From the NCBI GenBank assembly GCA_030581615.1, contig JAKTTT010000005.1:453055-517054 (forward strand): a stretch of DNA of 64,000 nucleotides, written 5' to 3'. A program made the translations under genes and the position numbers. The stretch comes from Alloascoidea africana (lineage: Eukaryota > Ascomycota > Alloascoideomycetes > Alloascoideales > Alloascoideaceae). The notes beneath the pieces are model-generated. The model saw only the letters and a program-made list of their open reading frames with translations, searched no databases and had not been told where the DNA came from. Below are positions 30,182 through 41,856 of the stretch, piece by piece (the stretch's first letter is position 1; every line of letters begins with the position of its first letter).

Positions 30182-33100
30182 TTATACATCATCCATATTC
30201 AGAAAAGAACTAATGTCAAATTCACCGTCATCTGCCCCAAAAAACCCTCCTCCAAGCATCAAAGACTCATCGTTCATTCCAGCTCCCGCCATGGCTCCCG
30301 GATCCGAAGAAGATCCAACTGTTGTGCCTAAGCCGTGTCCAGAATCTGCTCCTGAGCCTTCTGCCATATTGGCATTGGGATTCACACCAACTCGCATTCC
30401 CATGCCCATGTCCATATTCACAGACACGCCGCCACCTCCCATGCCCATATTTATCGGCCCTGGATTCATGTGAGGATTCATACCCATTCCCATAGTCATC
30501 GGGTTCATGTCCATGTGCACGCCGCCTCCAACTCCTCTTCCCATGTTCATAGGCATTTGGGATAGGCTTTCCTCCATGCCCATTGCTTGCCCTTGCTGCT
30601 GATGCTGCTGATGCTGCTGCTGTTGATCGCTCAAATCTCTCTGTAGCTGCAAAGGATTCCTTTGTGGTGCACCAGTAGAGGTTGGCGTTGGCGCTCCTCT
30701 TCGTCCAGCTTGATTTATTCCGTGTGATTCTCCTCTTCCAGGAGTCCCATTCTTTTGGTCATTGCCAGTTGTATTTGCATTTGTAGGTGTGCCTGCTCCA
30801 GAGGTAATCTTGTTATGACTTTCATTGAGACTAGAAGTCGTGGTGGCAGCAGTAGCAGAGGTAGTGGCTCCCGAGGAGTTACCGGGTCCTGTAGAAATCG
30901 ATCCTGCTCGAGAATTTGCTCCTTTTATGCTCGCACGCTTTTTGGGCTCTTTCTTGACATTCCTAGGCATGTTCTTGGAAAACGGAATAGGCTTTGTAGA
31001 TGGAGAAGGGGTCGTGACACGAGGGCTTCCATGTCCCGAGCTTGAGATTGCGGTTGATGAGGTCTGGGGAGGAGGCATGCTATTCATACCCTGCGGCTCC
31101 ATCTTCAGCTGCCCATGTTGTAGATCTTGCGGCTTTCCATTAGAAGACATATTTATGTTCTCCTTCTTATCATCTATTGGCGTCACGCCTCCATTTGCCA
31201 TAGGCGAACCAGCTGGGACTTGGCCGGGCATCATTTCTCCACCATTCCAACTGTTCTGAGTGGCATTTAACTTTTTCTTATTCTGATCTTCTAATATCAT
31301 CAACTGAATTTGGTAATCCTGCAATGCGATAAAATTGCTTCCAGTCCGTTCACCTCCATTATTATTATTATTAGTGATATTACTATGGTTGTTCCCATCA
31401 ACAATCTGATGGTTGAGATTTGGAGGACCGAGAGGTCCAGAAAACATGTTTTGGGACTGGTGAGTATGGGAAGGGCTTATTTGGTCATGAGGCAGGATAC
31501 CAGGTCCAAATTCACCTTGTGTTTGTGCATGGGCCTGGGCTTGAACCTCGGCCTCTACTTCGGATCTAATTTGTGCTTGTAAATGCAATTGAGCTTGAGC
31601 GGATTGTTGGGGAGGCTGATTTGGACCTGGTCCTTGCCTAAATCTCGGGTCTGTACCCATGACACCTTGATTCTGGTCTTTTTCGTACTCAGACTCTGGT
31701 CTCAGCCCTGCTGCTGATCCAGGTCTGCCAGGACCTGCGCTTTGAGCTCGGGAGGGTACTCGAGAAGGTGCTTGCGAGGGCCCTGCTCCCATGGCCATAT
31801 CCATTCGGTCCTCCTTTATGACTCTTAGACCATTATTATTAAAGCCATAGGGTTGAGGGTGACCTGCACCCTCAACAGGTGATCCCAACTGCTTTTGCTG
31901 TTGGTGATGCTGGGGGAACATTTGCTGTAGATCGTACTGGTTGGACCCATTGGCCATCATCATTGCCCTTTGTTGGGGAGTCAGGTTCATCATCGAGCCT
32001 GGTTGTTGGTGCTGGGGAGGAATAGGCATACCATTCGTAGCATTCACCGTTCCATTAACGATCTGCTGGGAATTATCTGGGCCATTAGCACCCCCGCGAT
32101 CGCTACCACTGGGACTGAGATATCTGTCAGGAGCCATGCTATTTTTCCTCTGTCGCTTTGATGGAGATGGATTCATAGATTCATTGGGGGCCGGCGATCC
32201 GACCTTGTTCTCCTTCATTAGTTGCTGTTGCTGTTTCATGTGTTCAAAGTGATTACGGGCTTGTCTTGGTATCGATGTTGCAGGCGACTGTTGAGGACCT
32301 GTTGGCATTACTGGAGGAGTTGAACCATTTGGATCAGACATTGGAAAAGCTGGATTCATTCCCATTCCATTCGGAGAACCATGCTGAGGTCCTTGTAACT
32401 GCTGTCCTTGCGCTTGTGCTTGAGCCTGAGCCTGAGCCTGAGCCTGGGCCTGAGCCTGAGCTTGAGCTTGAGCTTGAGCCTGGGCCTGGGCCTGAGCTTG
32501 AGCTTGTGCTAACTGGTGTTGTCTTATAAACTGGGCTTGCGAGAATGCTCTAGCCTGAACCGGTGGGTTTCTGCCTTGAGCTTGAGCTTGAGCTTGGGCC
32601 TGAGCTTGAGCCTGAGATTGAGCTTGGGCCGCGTGGAACATTTGCTCTTGTCTTTGTCTGGCGAGCAAAAACTGCTGCTGCTGTTGTGGATTTTGAAACT
32701 GAGGCTGTCCCATATAAGGGTTTGTGTTATTTCTCATGGTAGAGCCAGCAGGCCCAGGGCCGCTTCTCGAATTTTGAACATCAAGAAAAACCTGCCACCA
32801 TTCGTATAGAAAACTCTCGGGGGCATTCATCATCATTCGCACGTTAAACAGATTCTCTGGTATCTCTAAACGGTAGCAAGTTTGGGGTTAGTACAAAAGG
32901 CCAAGGATGCAAAAATAGGGAAACACTAACCTCTCACTTCCAGGGAGTTGCCTGCTGGTATAGCGGCCGATAAGGGCAACTTTGGAACATCTGCCTCCTG
33001 GGCAAAGTTTCTTGCGGTATCAAACAGGTTATGGCGTAGGAGATAGTCGTAAAGATAGGCATTCAGTAGCTGCTTTGTGTTTCTAGCACACACATCGGAT

Positions 33101-33753
33101 ACGACGAGTGATGACGGGTTCATCCGATTCGGAGCAATAGGCATGCCCTGGTAGTAGTTTGCAGGCTGGGATTGCGATTGAGGTAGGGGCTGGCCTTGAC
33201 TTTGGCCTTGACCCTGGCCTTGGCCTTGGCCTTGACCCTGAGGTGGTGACGCTGATGTCTGATTCTTGTTTTTGCTGTTTTGGTTTTGGGCCAGGGACAT
33301 TGCAGATGGGCCATTTGAATTGGGAGTGGAGGATGTGTTTTTGGCCGTGGGTCCTAATTGCACGACGCCGGGGCTACGGTCCATTTCCATTGTGGGGATT
33401 CCAGAGATGGAGTTGGAGTGGAAGCCAACCACAGGGCCAGGGCCAGGGCCAAGGCCAGGACCAGCATTTGGGCCAGGACCAGCGCCTGGCACGGGGCCCG
33501 AGCTCGCGACCCTGTTCCCCTGGACGTGGCCCATTGTGGGTCGAGGACTCGAGTTGGCAGGACTCATGGCATGGCGTTGCTGCTGTTGCTGCTGGTGTTG
33601 TTGGAGTTGCTGCTGCTGGTGTAGAGCTCCGTTGTAATGGATATGAGGGCTCTGCTGCGGCTGAATCTGCGAAGGTTGGGCCGGAGGAGGTTTGGCCACG
33701 CGGGAATTCGGAGCCATGGAATAGTAGGGATTGTCAGCTCCCATCTGGCTCAT
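30182..33753 (-). CDS. FLO8: LisH-domain transcription regulator, Flo8-like (one intron)
   Basis: Exons 33753-32931 and 32865-30182 give 1168 aa. The 65-nt intron has GTTAGT, a perfect TACTAAC and TTTAG; it joins LEVR to [10 protein letters not shown]. The LisH helix pair (residues 224-256, [20 protein letters not shown]) continues across the junction to [19 protein letters not shown], the LUFS layout of Flo8/SSDP proteins. These regulate filamentous growth and adhesion downstream of PKA. The rest is low complexity: polyGln, GPGP/GQGQ and long Gln-Ala dipeptide runs (32403-32640), then N/M/G-rich sequence ending in an acidic [12 protein letters not shown] that may be an activation domain. Confidence 0.85.
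32403..32640 (-). repeat. Gln-Ala dipeptide codon repeat in FLO8-like gene
   Basis: Two tracts of 6-bp units (GCTCAG-type on the coding strand, with synonymous variation) encode about 22 and 11 consecutive Gln-Ala pairs, separated by an interrupted segment. The synonymous variation suggests the amino-acid repeat is tolerated or selected rather than fresh slippage. Confidence 0.85.
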
Positions 33754-34414
33754 TGAGAAAGGCTGTATGTGCTGTGTCTTGTATCTCTGCGAACGCTCTC
33801 TCTGTGGTGCCTGTGGTGGGTGGTGAACAGTGGTCGAAAGTGGTTAGGTTGGAGGGTGGAGAGTGGTTGGAGGGAGCAGCCAAGCACGCTTGCGGAAGCT
33901 TTTTTGCGGGAGCCGCCAGGAGGCCGTGGTCGCTGGGTCGGGCTGCGGTGGCACAGAGAGGATATAAGCTGCTGGCTGGTGCCGGAGATCGAGATGAAGA
34001 GCGAGAGCGAGAGGGAGAGGGAGAGGGAGAGGGCGAGGATGGGAGAACGAGGGAGTTCTCCGTGCCAAATTGTGGCTGGGAATGCCACTGGAAGCTACGA
34101 GTGAATGTCTAGCAGATTTTTCAGATGCCAGAGTGAAAAATACACATCGCAAGGAAAAGGCCTGGATTGGGTTTGATGCCACTACGGTTTCAGCACTGGA
34201 AGGAAGCCAGACGTGGAGCCCTTACAATCAGAAAGAGCCATCTCTAGATGCAAAGTCACAAAAATGCCAGTTAAAGAAATTAATATTAAGCTACCCCATA
34301 CTTTTTTCTTGTATTATAGACAGTTCATCCTCTTATTTTATTTTATTTTTGTTCCCCCATTAAACACCTGGCGATGATGAATTATGCAATTTGAAATTGA
34401 AATTGAAATTATGT
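33754..34414. other. FLO8-like gene promoter region
   Basis: 660 bp between the FLO8-like ATG and the UAP1 stop, both on the minus strand. It contains a GAGAGG-type purine microsatellite at about 34002-34036 and an AT-rich UAP1 3' flank with an AATTGA repeat near 34391-34410. Open frames here are low complexity and not believable genes. Confidence 0.55.
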
Positions 34415-35911
34415 TTACAAAACCTGGCCGTTTTGCAACTCCTTCCCCTTTAGATAATCCAGTCCCTCGCCGCTATAACTGGTCAATGGCGAAACCTCAA
34501 CGCCGACAACAGAGTCGTCGTCGCCGCTGGCAATGACAGCGCCCGCAGCCTCGACCCATCGCTTGCCCTGCGCAAGAACATCACTTCTGGACGTAATCTC
34601 GTTATCGGTCTTGGCCTCTTTGTTGTTTTTCAAGGGAGAAAACTCGTCCTCTCGCGCAACCTCAAAGCTGGCAAACTTGGAAAGAGGAACGTTGGGGAAG
34701 ACGTCAAATACAAACTGTTCGAGCTTGATTCCGTTCGTCTTTGTAGGCACTACTTTCTCGCCCTTGGCGAAATCGTAAAAAGGAATTTTCTTATGTGCAA
34801 TGTGAAATGGAAGGTGCGTCGAGGGCCAGTTTGGAATGTCCAGGAGAAACTTGGCCGAGTAGTAATGATTCACAATGTTGGCGGCCCTGTACTCGAGAAG
34901 GCCCGACGTGTCGAGCTTCTCGGAGAGCTTTGGGGGCATTTCACTGTATTCAATCACAAACGGGCTCTGTTTCTCACTGTTGTAGACAATGAGCCCCACG
35001 GACTCGGTTGCATTTCGCTTTCGTACCACCTTGGTTGCAATGTCGACATTCTGGGTAGCGGAAAAGCCAATGAACGTAGGATCTGCGACACGGACTAGGC
35101 AGTTGTCGACACAGTAGGCGTGGACGTGCTCGATGCCTCTCTGCTCAATGTTCTTGAGAATGCCGTTGACGTGGAGAGCTCTGTAAATACCTCCATTCCC
35201 ATCGGGGGCCACAGCGACCGAGGAAGGTCCGTCCATTATGATTTTGTCCCCGTCCGGCGTGAAACAGGGCAGGACGCCCTGCTCGAAGAAAGTGACATTG
35301 GCCACGTCCAGTCCGAAATAGTCGTGGGCCTTGAAAAACTCTTCAGTCGCAGCTCGCGTGGGACCTGAGGTCATAATGTACCAGGGAATGGACACCTTGG
35401 CCTGAGCCTGGGCTTGGGATTGGGCCCCTGGACAATACTTTTGCTGGGCCAGTTGCTGCAACTTTATGATTCTCTCGGCCTGGAGCTGGAACAGCGACTT
35501 GTGGGAGGGCAGGCCGACATCGTAGCAGCCCTTAGGGGCCGAGCTGCCCAAACGAGTTCCCTGGCCGCCCGCCATGAGGATGACGGCAACCTTGTTCTGG
35601 GCAATGAGCTGGAGGCCAAGCTCGGACCACTGGTCGACCTGGGCCTTGTCGGCATCGAGAATTGAGGCAGAGGATTGCTGGGGGAGAGGCTTGATGATTT
35701 CCTCAGAAAGAGACTCCGAGACGCTGTTGGCTTCGTGAATTGCATCCTTGACCAGATCCACAAGTTCTGTGGGGTTCTCAATTGAGGATAGTTGCAGACC
35801 CAGATCCAGACGCTGCTGCTCGGAAAGCGAGTCCCAGGCGTCGAAGACGTGGGCCTGTCCGGCGTTCTCAAACGTTTTTTTCAGCTCAGCAAAGTTTACA
35901 GCGACGGTCAT
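34415..35911 (-). CDS. UAP1: UDP-N-acetylglucosamine pyrophosphorylase
   Basis: 498 aa (yeast Qri1/Uap1 477). Converts UTP and GlcNAc-1-phosphate to UDP-GlcNAc, the cytosolic precursor of chitin, GPI anchors and N-glycans. The nucleotidyltransferase signature LMAGGQGTRLGSSAPKG spans residues 112-128. Further family blocks are WYIMTSGPT, FFEQGVLPCF, GNGGIYRAL, VHAYCVDNCLVRVADP and FVFDVFP. An AQAQAQA stretch in the enzyme core (about residue 165) is a small low-complexity insert. It is head to head with the NIK1-type kinase over a 405-bp promoter. Confidence 0.96.
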   Translation of the reverse strand: MTVAVNFAELKKTFENAGQAHVFDAWDSLSEQQRLDLGLQLSSIENPTELVDLVKDAIHEANSVSESLSEEIIKPLPQQSSASILDADKAQVDQWSELGLQLIAQNKVAVILMAGGQGTRLGSSAPKGCYDVGLPSHKSLFQLQAERIIKLQQLAQQKYCPGAQSQAQAQAKVSIPWYIMTSGPTRAATEEFFKAHDYFGLDVANVTFFEQGVLPCFTPDGDKIIMDGPSSVAVAPDGNGGIYRALHVNGILKNIEQRGIEHVHAYCVDNCLVRVADPTFIGFSATQNVDIATKVVRKRNATESVGLIVYNSEKQSPFVIEYSEMPPKLSEKLDTSGLLEYRAANIVNHYYSAKFLLDIPNWPSTHLPFHIAHKKIPFYDFAKGEKVVPTKTNGIKLEQFVFDVFPNVPLSKFASFEVAREDEFSPLKNNKEAKTDNEITSRSDVLAQGKRWVEAAGAVIASGDDDSVVGVEVSPLTSYSGEGLDYLKGKELQNGQVL

Positions 35912-36316
35912 GGCGATACCGGGGGAGGATCAGAGGGATGGGGAGAGGATGAAGTAGAAGTAGAAGTAGAAGTAGAGAAGAGAAGAGAGAATGCGGCCTG
36001 CCTGGCCACGTTTAAAAATAAAAATAAAAATAAAATTGAGCCCAAAAATAATTCCAAAACAGCAGTGGCACGTGACTCACACAAGCGACGGGCCACAGCC
36101 CCTATCCGATTCCGGTTTCCGTAGTCCGGGACAGTCCCGTAGGACCGGGAACTCAGAACCGGATAACGGAAGCCGGAATCCGGCGCTTTTGCGATTGCAT
36201 CATCTTTTTTTTTTCCCTTTCTTCGCTCCACCGCTCCTTCTCTCTTCTCTCTTCTCCTTCTTCTCCCTCCCCATTCTCTCTCTTTTGCCCCGATCGCCGC
36301 CAACTCGCCCATCCAG
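35912..36316. promoter_or_regulatory. Divergent UAP1/NIK1 promoter with inverted repeat
   Basis: Holds CACGTG (36069-36074, Cbf1/Pho4-type E box) overlapping TGACTCA (36073-36079, a Gcn4/AP-1 site), and an imperfect inverted repeat with arms 36106-36129 and 36159-36182 (20 of 24 positions match) full of CGG/CCG triplets. Microsatellites GAAGTA (about 35951-35974) and AAAAAT (about 36014-36035) lie on the UAP1 side, and a long C/T tract (36206-36290) precedes the NIK1 ATG. Factor assignments are by motif only. Confidence 0.5.
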
Positions 36317-39300
36317 ATGGTGCTCCTCAACGCTAGCAACGACAAGCCGCCAGAACTCCCCCCATTGCCGCTGCCCGACAGCGCAGACTCCCAGCTGCTG
36401 CCCAACGACGACCACGACTCGTCAACAGATCTCGATGTCTACTCCATAATACGGCTCCTCAGCAATCCCGATGAGTTCCACGCCTGCTCCACCAAAGTGG
36501 CCCCCAAGATCACAGCCCTGCTGACCCAGCAGGAAGAGACCATCTCCCGCCAGCGACGCCAGATCTCGTTGCTGTCTGCCCACTTCTCCGCCCACTACGA
36601 AGAGTTTTCGCCAACCTTATCCCTACTGTCGCTCCATGACGAAGAAGGAACCCCTGCGCCAACAACAGCCCCAGCTTCGGCCTCAGCTTCGGCTTTGGCT
36701 TTGGCTTCAGCACACGCTGACGCCGACAGCCAAGCTCTCGTGCAACCAGTGCGCTCCCCTGTCGATCTCGACACCTACAATTACGTCGACTCCGGCAACT
36801 GCTTCGAAATCCAGACAAAAAGCCCTATTGACCTCACCGATGACCGAGAATGGGAAAAACAACGGGCGGGCTATTTGACTGAGATTGCCGCGCTCCGTCG
36901 CGAACTGAAGCGCTCCCTGATGGCCAACAGGGCGTTCCAACGCGCTCTCGCCGAAATTTTTAATGTCGTCACCGCTGTCTCAAAAGGTGATCTATCAAAG
37001 AAAGTTACCGTACATGACCTGGAGTCCAACGACGTCATTCTAAAGTTTAAGCTGGCCATAAACACAATGATGGACCAACTGCAGAGGTTTGCTTCAGAGG
37101 TGACCCGCGTTGCGACCGAAGTTGCAGGCGGAACCCTGGGCGGCCAAGCTGATGCTGACGGCACCGTGGGCATCTGGCGAGACCTCACGGACAATGTCAA
37201 TGTCATGGCCTTCAATCTGACGACCCAGGTCCGCGAAATAGCAGATGTCACGAGAGCCGTGGCCCAGGGCGACCTGTCCAAGAAGGCTACGGGCCAGGCC
37301 CAGGGCGAGATTCTCGAATTGCAGAAAACCATAAACACCATGGTGGACCAGCTGCGAACCTTTGCGTTCGAGGTGACCCGAGTCGCTCGAGAGACTGGTG
37401 TCGAGGGCAGACTCGGCGGTCAGGCCCAAATGGAAGGTGTCGAGGGCATCTGGCGCGAATTGACTGACAATGTCAACGCCATGGCCAGCAACCTGACAAA
37501 CCAGGTCAGAAATATAGCAAATGTCACCACTGCTGTGGCCAGAGGCGACTTGTCCAAGAAGGTCACCGCGGATTGTAAAGGAGAGATTTTGGATCTCAAG
37601 TTGACCATCAATCAGATGGTTGACAGACTTCAGAACTTTGCCATGGAGGTTACCACTTTGGCAAGAGAGGTCGGCACTGAGGGCATTCTAGGAGGTCAGG
37701 CAACAGTCCAGGATGTGGAAGGCGCTTGGAAAACCATGACTGAAAACGTCAATGTTATGGCAAACAATTTGACGACCCAGGTCCGAAGCATTGCGCATGT
37801 CACCACGGCCGTGGCCCATGGAGACCTTAGCCAGAAGATTGACGTTGAGGCCCAGGGTGAAATGCTAGCCCTGAAATCCACAATCAATAAGATGGTTGAC
37901 TCTTTGCAAGTGTTTGCGTCCGAGGTTACCAGAGTGGCTAAAGACGTGGGCATTGATGGCAAACTTGGCGTCCAGGCTCAAGTTTCTGATGTCGATGGTC
38001 TATGGAAAGAAATTACGACAAACGTGAATACAATGGCGGCCAATCTTACGTCCCAGGTGAGAGCTTTTGCACAGATTACTGCATCTGCAACCGATGGCGA
38101 TTTCTCCAGATTCATCACTGTGGATGCCTCTGGTGAAATGGATGCATTGAAGACAAAGCTGAACCAGATGGTATTGAACTTGAGAGAATCCATCCAGAGA
38201 AACACTGCGGCCAGAGAGGCAGCCGAGCTTGCAAACCGGTCCAAATCTGAATTTTTGGCCAACATGTCACACGAAATCCGAACACCAATGAATGGAATTA
38301 TTGGCATGACGCAACTAACCCTTGACACTGATTTGAACCAGTACCAACGAGAAATGCTGTCGATAGTTCATAATTTGGCAAACTCTTTGCTTACAATCAT
38401 CGATGACATTCTGGATATTTCCAAAATTGAGGCCAACAGAATGACTGTGGAAAGGATTGATTTCAGTCTCCGAGGCACATCTTTTGGCGCTTTGAAAACT
38501 CTGGCTGTTAAAGCGACGGAAAAACACCTTGATTTGATTTACAAGACCGACAACTCTTTCCCGGATAACGTTATTGGAGATTCTTTCAGATTGCGACAGG
38601 TCATTTTGAACCTTGTCGGGAACGCTATCAAGTTCACTGATAGTGGTCAGGTTATGCTCACTGTTCGCAAGGCCGATGATCAAAGTGCAGCTAACAGGGA
38701 AGAGCAGGAAATTATGCTTGAGTTTTGTGTTTCAGATACCGGAATAGGAATCAAAGAAGACAAGCTTGATTTGATTTTTGATACTTTCTGCCAGGCAGAT
38801 GGGTCCACAACTCGGAAATTTGGAGGAACTGGATTGGGTCTTTCTATTTCGAAACAGCTTATCAGTCTTATGGGTGGACAAATTTGGGTAGAGTCAAAGT
38901 TTGGCGAGGGCTCGCAGTTTTATTTCACAGTTGCTGTCAAACCTGCAGTTGTGGATTTGAACCGGCAATTGGAGATGATGTCTTCATTTGAAAGTCAAAA
39001 CATTTTGTTCATTTCTACGGTTCATACAGCTGAGGAAACCGGAGATATTGTCAAGAATGTACAAGCTTTAAAGCTGAAAATTCGAGTTGCAAGAGGCATT
39101 GAACCTGGATTATTTGACATGCCTCCACCGCCAGGATCTGCTTCAGGAGCGGGAGCACTAAGTTCATCATCTTCAGAAGCGGCTGCGATAGCGCAACGGC
39201 CTTTCAAGAAGGCCAAGTCCAAGTCCAAAACCGACCACAATTTCAGATTTGATACGATCATTGTGGACTCTCTAGACGTTTCAAAGACGCTGCGAACTAT

Positions 39301-40351
39301 GAGCGAATTGAAATATGTACCACTTGTTCTTCTACACCCTTGTCTTCCCGTGGTCAGTATGAAACTTTGTTTGGATTTGGGTATTACGAGTTACGGGAAC
39401 ACACCATGCTCAGTGAATGACATTGCGAGCATTTTGAAACCAGCACTTGAGAGTCGAGTGGCACCTTTGAATGCGGATGGGTCAAGCCATTTTTTGATTT
39501 TGCTTGCAGAGGATAACCTTGTTAACCAAAAGCTGGCGGTGAGAATCTTGGAAAAGTATGGACACACGGTTGAGGTTGTTGAGAACGGGTTGGAAGCTGT
39601 TGAAGCGATTAAAAAGAAGCGGTATGACATTATCTTGATGGATGTTCAAATGCCAGTTATGGGAGGGTTTGATGCTACAGCTCAAATTCGAGAATTGGAG
39701 AGAAAGAATCCAGCGGGTTACTTTAGGACACCTATAGTGGCATTAACAGCACATGCCATGCTTGGAGATAGAGAAAAGTGCATGCAATACCAGATGGATG
39801 AGTATCTTTCCAAGCCTTTGAAGCCTGCGCTTTTGGTACAGACTATAAATCGGTGTGTGCACAACATTACACATGCGAATCACTTGCGAAACAATGCTCA
39901 AATTTCGGTATCGAATGCGCAACACGTTATCAACAGAAATATAGACTATACAGCGGCCACGAATACATATGTTCCTGCATATTTGAACGAAACCAACACT
40001 CTTAGTATTGAAGATGGCGCCGAAGGAGTATCTTTGAAGGATAAGGAGCGGGAAAATGTGAATGGTGATGCAAGCGGGCCTCGAAGCGTAAAGAGGAATG
40101 CTAGCAATGGTCAAGTTGAGATTCAACCTCGAGCCGCGCCTCCACCACGGCAATTTAAAACAGATAGTGCAGTTCCCACGATGGCGTCGATTGCGGCGTC
40201 CAAAAAAAAATTTAGGATGGGGAAATCAGATTCCGATTCGAACTTGAGTTCTTGTTTGGACACGATGGATGTTGATGGCAATAATAGAAGTTTTGAAAGT
40301 GGTATTGCTCGGACATGGCTTGAAAGATCTCCATCTACCAAAACAAACTGA
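36317..40351 (+). CDS. NIK1: Group III hybrid histidine kinase (HAMP repeats)
   Basis: 1344 aa, soluble osmosensing kinase of the Nik1/Cos1/Drk1 class, which acts through a phosphorelay on the HOG pathway and is the target of dicarboximide and phenylpyrrole fungicides. Five HAMP units of about 92 residues run from about 215 to 640, each with a GDLSKK-like element (the last reads GDFSRF). The HisKA H box [12 protein letters not shown] has His652; the ATPase has the N box [14 protein letters not shown], then DTGIGI and [10 protein letters not shown]. The receiver domain has LAEDNLVNQ and phospho-acceptor Asp1109 (ILMDVQMP). A degenerate receiver-like segment lies between. There is no membrane segment. 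The C-terminal tail is disordered. Confidence 0.96.
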   Translation: MVLLNASNDKPPELPPLPLPDSADSQLLPNDDHDSSTDLDVYSIIRLLSNPDEFHACSTKVAPKITALLTQQEETISRQRRQISLLSAHFSAHYEEFSPTLSLLSLHDEEGTPAPTTAPASASASALALASAHADADSQALVQPVRSPVDLDTYNYVDSGNCFEIQTKSPIDLTDDREWEKQRAGYLTEIAALRRELKRSLMANRAFQRALAEIFNVVTAVSKGDLSKKVTVHDLESNDVILKFKLAINTMMDQLQRFASEVTRVATEVAGGTLGGQADADGTVGIWRDLTDNVNVMAFNLTTQVREIADVTRAVAQGDLSKKATGQAQGEILELQKTINTMVDQLRTFAFEVTRVARETGVEGRLGGQAQMEGVEGIWRELTDNVNAMASNLTNQVRNIANVTTAVARGDLSKKVTADCKGEILDLKLTINQMVDRLQNFAMEVTTLAREVGTEGILGGQATVQDVEGAWKTMTENVNVMANNLTTQVRSIAHVTTAVAHGDLSQKIDVEAQGEMLALKSTINKMVDSLQVFASEVTRVAKDVGIDGKLGVQAQVSDVDGLWKEITTNVNTMAANLTSQVRAFAQITASATDGDFSRFITVDASGEMDALKTKLNQMVLNLRESIQRNTAAREAAELANRSKSEFLANMSHEIRTPMNGIIGMTQLTLDTDLNQYQREMLSIVHNLANSLLTIIDDILDISKIEANRMTVERIDFSLRGTSFGALKTLAVKATEKHLDLIYKTDNSFPDNVIGDSFRLRQVILNLVGNAIKFTDSGQVMLTVRKADDQSAANREEQEIMLEFCVSDTGIGIKEDKLDLIFDTFCQADGSTTRKFGGTGLGLSISKQLISLMGGQIWVESKFGEGSQFYFTVAVKPAVVDLNRQLEMMSSFESQNILFISTVHTAEETGDIVKNVQALKLKIRVARGIEPGLFDMPPPPGSASGAGALSSSSSEAAAIAQRPFKKAKSKSKTDHNFRFDTIIVDSLDVSKTLRTMSELKYVPLVLLHPCLPVVSMKLCLDLGITSYGNTPCSVNDIASILKPALESRVAPLNADGSSHFLILLAEDNLVNQKLAVRILEKYGHTVEVVENGLEAVEAIKKKRYDIILMDVQMPVMGGFDATAQIRELERKNPAGYFRTPIVALTAHAMLGDREKCMQYQMDEYLSKPLKPALLVQTINRCVHNITHANHLRNNAQISVSNAQHVINRNIDYTAATNTYVPAYLNETNTLSIEDGAEGVSLKDKERENVNGDASGPRSVKRNASNGQVEIQPRAAPPPRQFKTDSAVPTMASIAASKKKFRMGKSDSDSNLSSCLDTMDVDGNNRSFESGIARTWLERSPSTKTN

Positions 40352-40760
40352 CATATTTTGATTCCTTTTTTTTTTTTTTTTTATTCTCTTTTGTTTGGTT
40401 TTGAACTTTGATTTTAGTTTTATGTTTGTCCGTTCCTTTATCTTTTGAACTTTTTTGAGTGTTTCTCTTTTTTTGCCCAGTTTTACACTTTCATGATCAT
40501 AAGTTACTCTCTTTAAAAACTGGGCGGTTGCTTATTTCCATCATGACCATAAGGGAAACAGCAACAGCAAAAAATAAAAATGGAATAGCGCGTATGTGTA
40601 TACAGTATATATGTATGTGCGAGGTTTCACGATTGGATGGTTTTGGCGCTTAGGAGTGCTGTTTTTGATCTCTTTTTTTGTTTTTTATTTATCTTATTAT
40701 ACTTTGGCGTGTGTAGTTTTAGAAACAAATAGCTCCTTAATGTATACATGTTTATATATA
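40352..40760. other. T-rich 3' flank of NIK1
   Basis: 409 bp of T-rich DNA between the NIK1 stop and the transposon. A poly-T run follows the stop directly (40366-40382). No gene is seen. The last bases TATATATA form the AT-rich target of the transposon. Confidence 0.6.
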
Positions 40761-40811
40761 ACGTACTTGATATGCGAACGGTACACTCAAGCGAGCGGTA
40801 CACCTTCCACA
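40761..40811 (+). repeat. Left terminal inverted repeat
   Basis: 51 bp, identical to the reverse complement of 41857-41907. It contains two direct copies of GCGA(A/G)CGGTACAC spaced 17 bp apart, probably the transposase-binding sites. Confidence 0.95.
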
Positions 40812-40860
40812 CTTCTGCCAAACTCCTTACTTAATTATTAATTTCTTCTAACCACATAAC

Positions 40861-41809
40861 ATGTATTCAAATTCTAAAGAAGCCAATATCCTCCTTGCCC
40901 TCCAGGCTATCAAACAAGACCCAACACTTAGCATCCGGAAAGCAGCCCAGATCTACTCTGTCAGTCATACAACCTTAAGTGCCAGAATGAACGGACGACG
41001 CGCTCGCGCTGATATTCCTGCCAATTCGATGAGATTAAGTCTGCTAGAAGAGGAGACTCTAGTCAAGTTCATTCTTGACCTTGATGCCCGTGGATTTCCT
41101 CCCCGCCTCTCTGGTATTGAAGATATGGCCAATCTCCTGCTCGCAGAGCGTGAGGGTGGACGCGTCGGGAAGCGCTGGGCTATGAACTTCGTCAAGAGAC
41201 AACCAGAGCTCAAGACACGCTTTAATCGGGCATACGACTACCAAAGGGCCCAGTGCGAAGATCCAGTCGCGATAAACGCGTGGTTTCAGCTTGTGGCGAA
41301 TATGAGAGCCAAGTATGGTGTTGCTGATACCGATTTCTACAGCTTGGGTCTCTTCGACACCACAGACCCTTCCACAAGCCGCTTCACAGTCTGCTTACAT
41401 CAAAGATCGAATTTCTCGACACCAGAGCAGCTCTCCAACACCAATTTATGAAGCTATTGACAAGTTTGTTAAAGGAACTCAGTCTTGTATGCACCAGATG
41501 GCCCTCATGGGTGCTGAGCTTAAGTCATTTCGCGAGGCTAATGAGAGAGTGAGCAAGCGCCGGAGAGCCAAAAAGATACGCTTACAGCTAGGAGGAGCCC
41601 TTTCTGTAGCAGAAGGTCAAGACTTTATAGCTCAAAAGGAGGTGGATACGCAGGTAGCTCATGAAACAAGGCAATCTGGTGGTCCGTCGAGGCCAGCTGC
41701 GGCGACTGTTCGGCGATGTCGTAATTGCGGGAAAGCTGGTCATAATTCGCGGACTTGTACAAAAGATACAGAAATGTCTGGAGATTCAGATAAGGGTAAT
41801 AGAGAGTAG
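40861..41809 (+). pseudogene. Internally deleted pogo/Fot1 transposase
   Basis: From ATG 40861 the frame encodes a helix-turn-helix (SIRKAAQIYSVSHTTLSARM) and a CENP-B-type DNA-binding domain (FPPRLSGIEDMANLLL, GKRWAMNFVKRQPELKTR) up to YGVADTDFYS, where the DDE domain should begin. At about 41340 the reading jumps: the conserved C-terminal part (WVSSTPQTL, KRRRAKKIRL, then a CCHC knuckle CRNCGKAGHNSRTC) continues in another frame to a stop at 41807-41809. In the original frame translation ends at 41451 after 196 aa. The deletion removed roughly the central 250-300 residues expected of this family. A truncated DNA-binding protein could still be made and might repress or titrate. Confidence 0.9.
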
Positions 41810-41856
41810 AATTTTATTGTGTTTTTATTTTTATTGTCTGTTATATTAAGATAGGT

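Noticed and set aside
33159-34112. 317-residue open frame antisense to the FLO8-like gene
   Set aside because: Composed of Gly/Gln/Leu low complexity mirrored from the repeat-rich coding strand; no domain.
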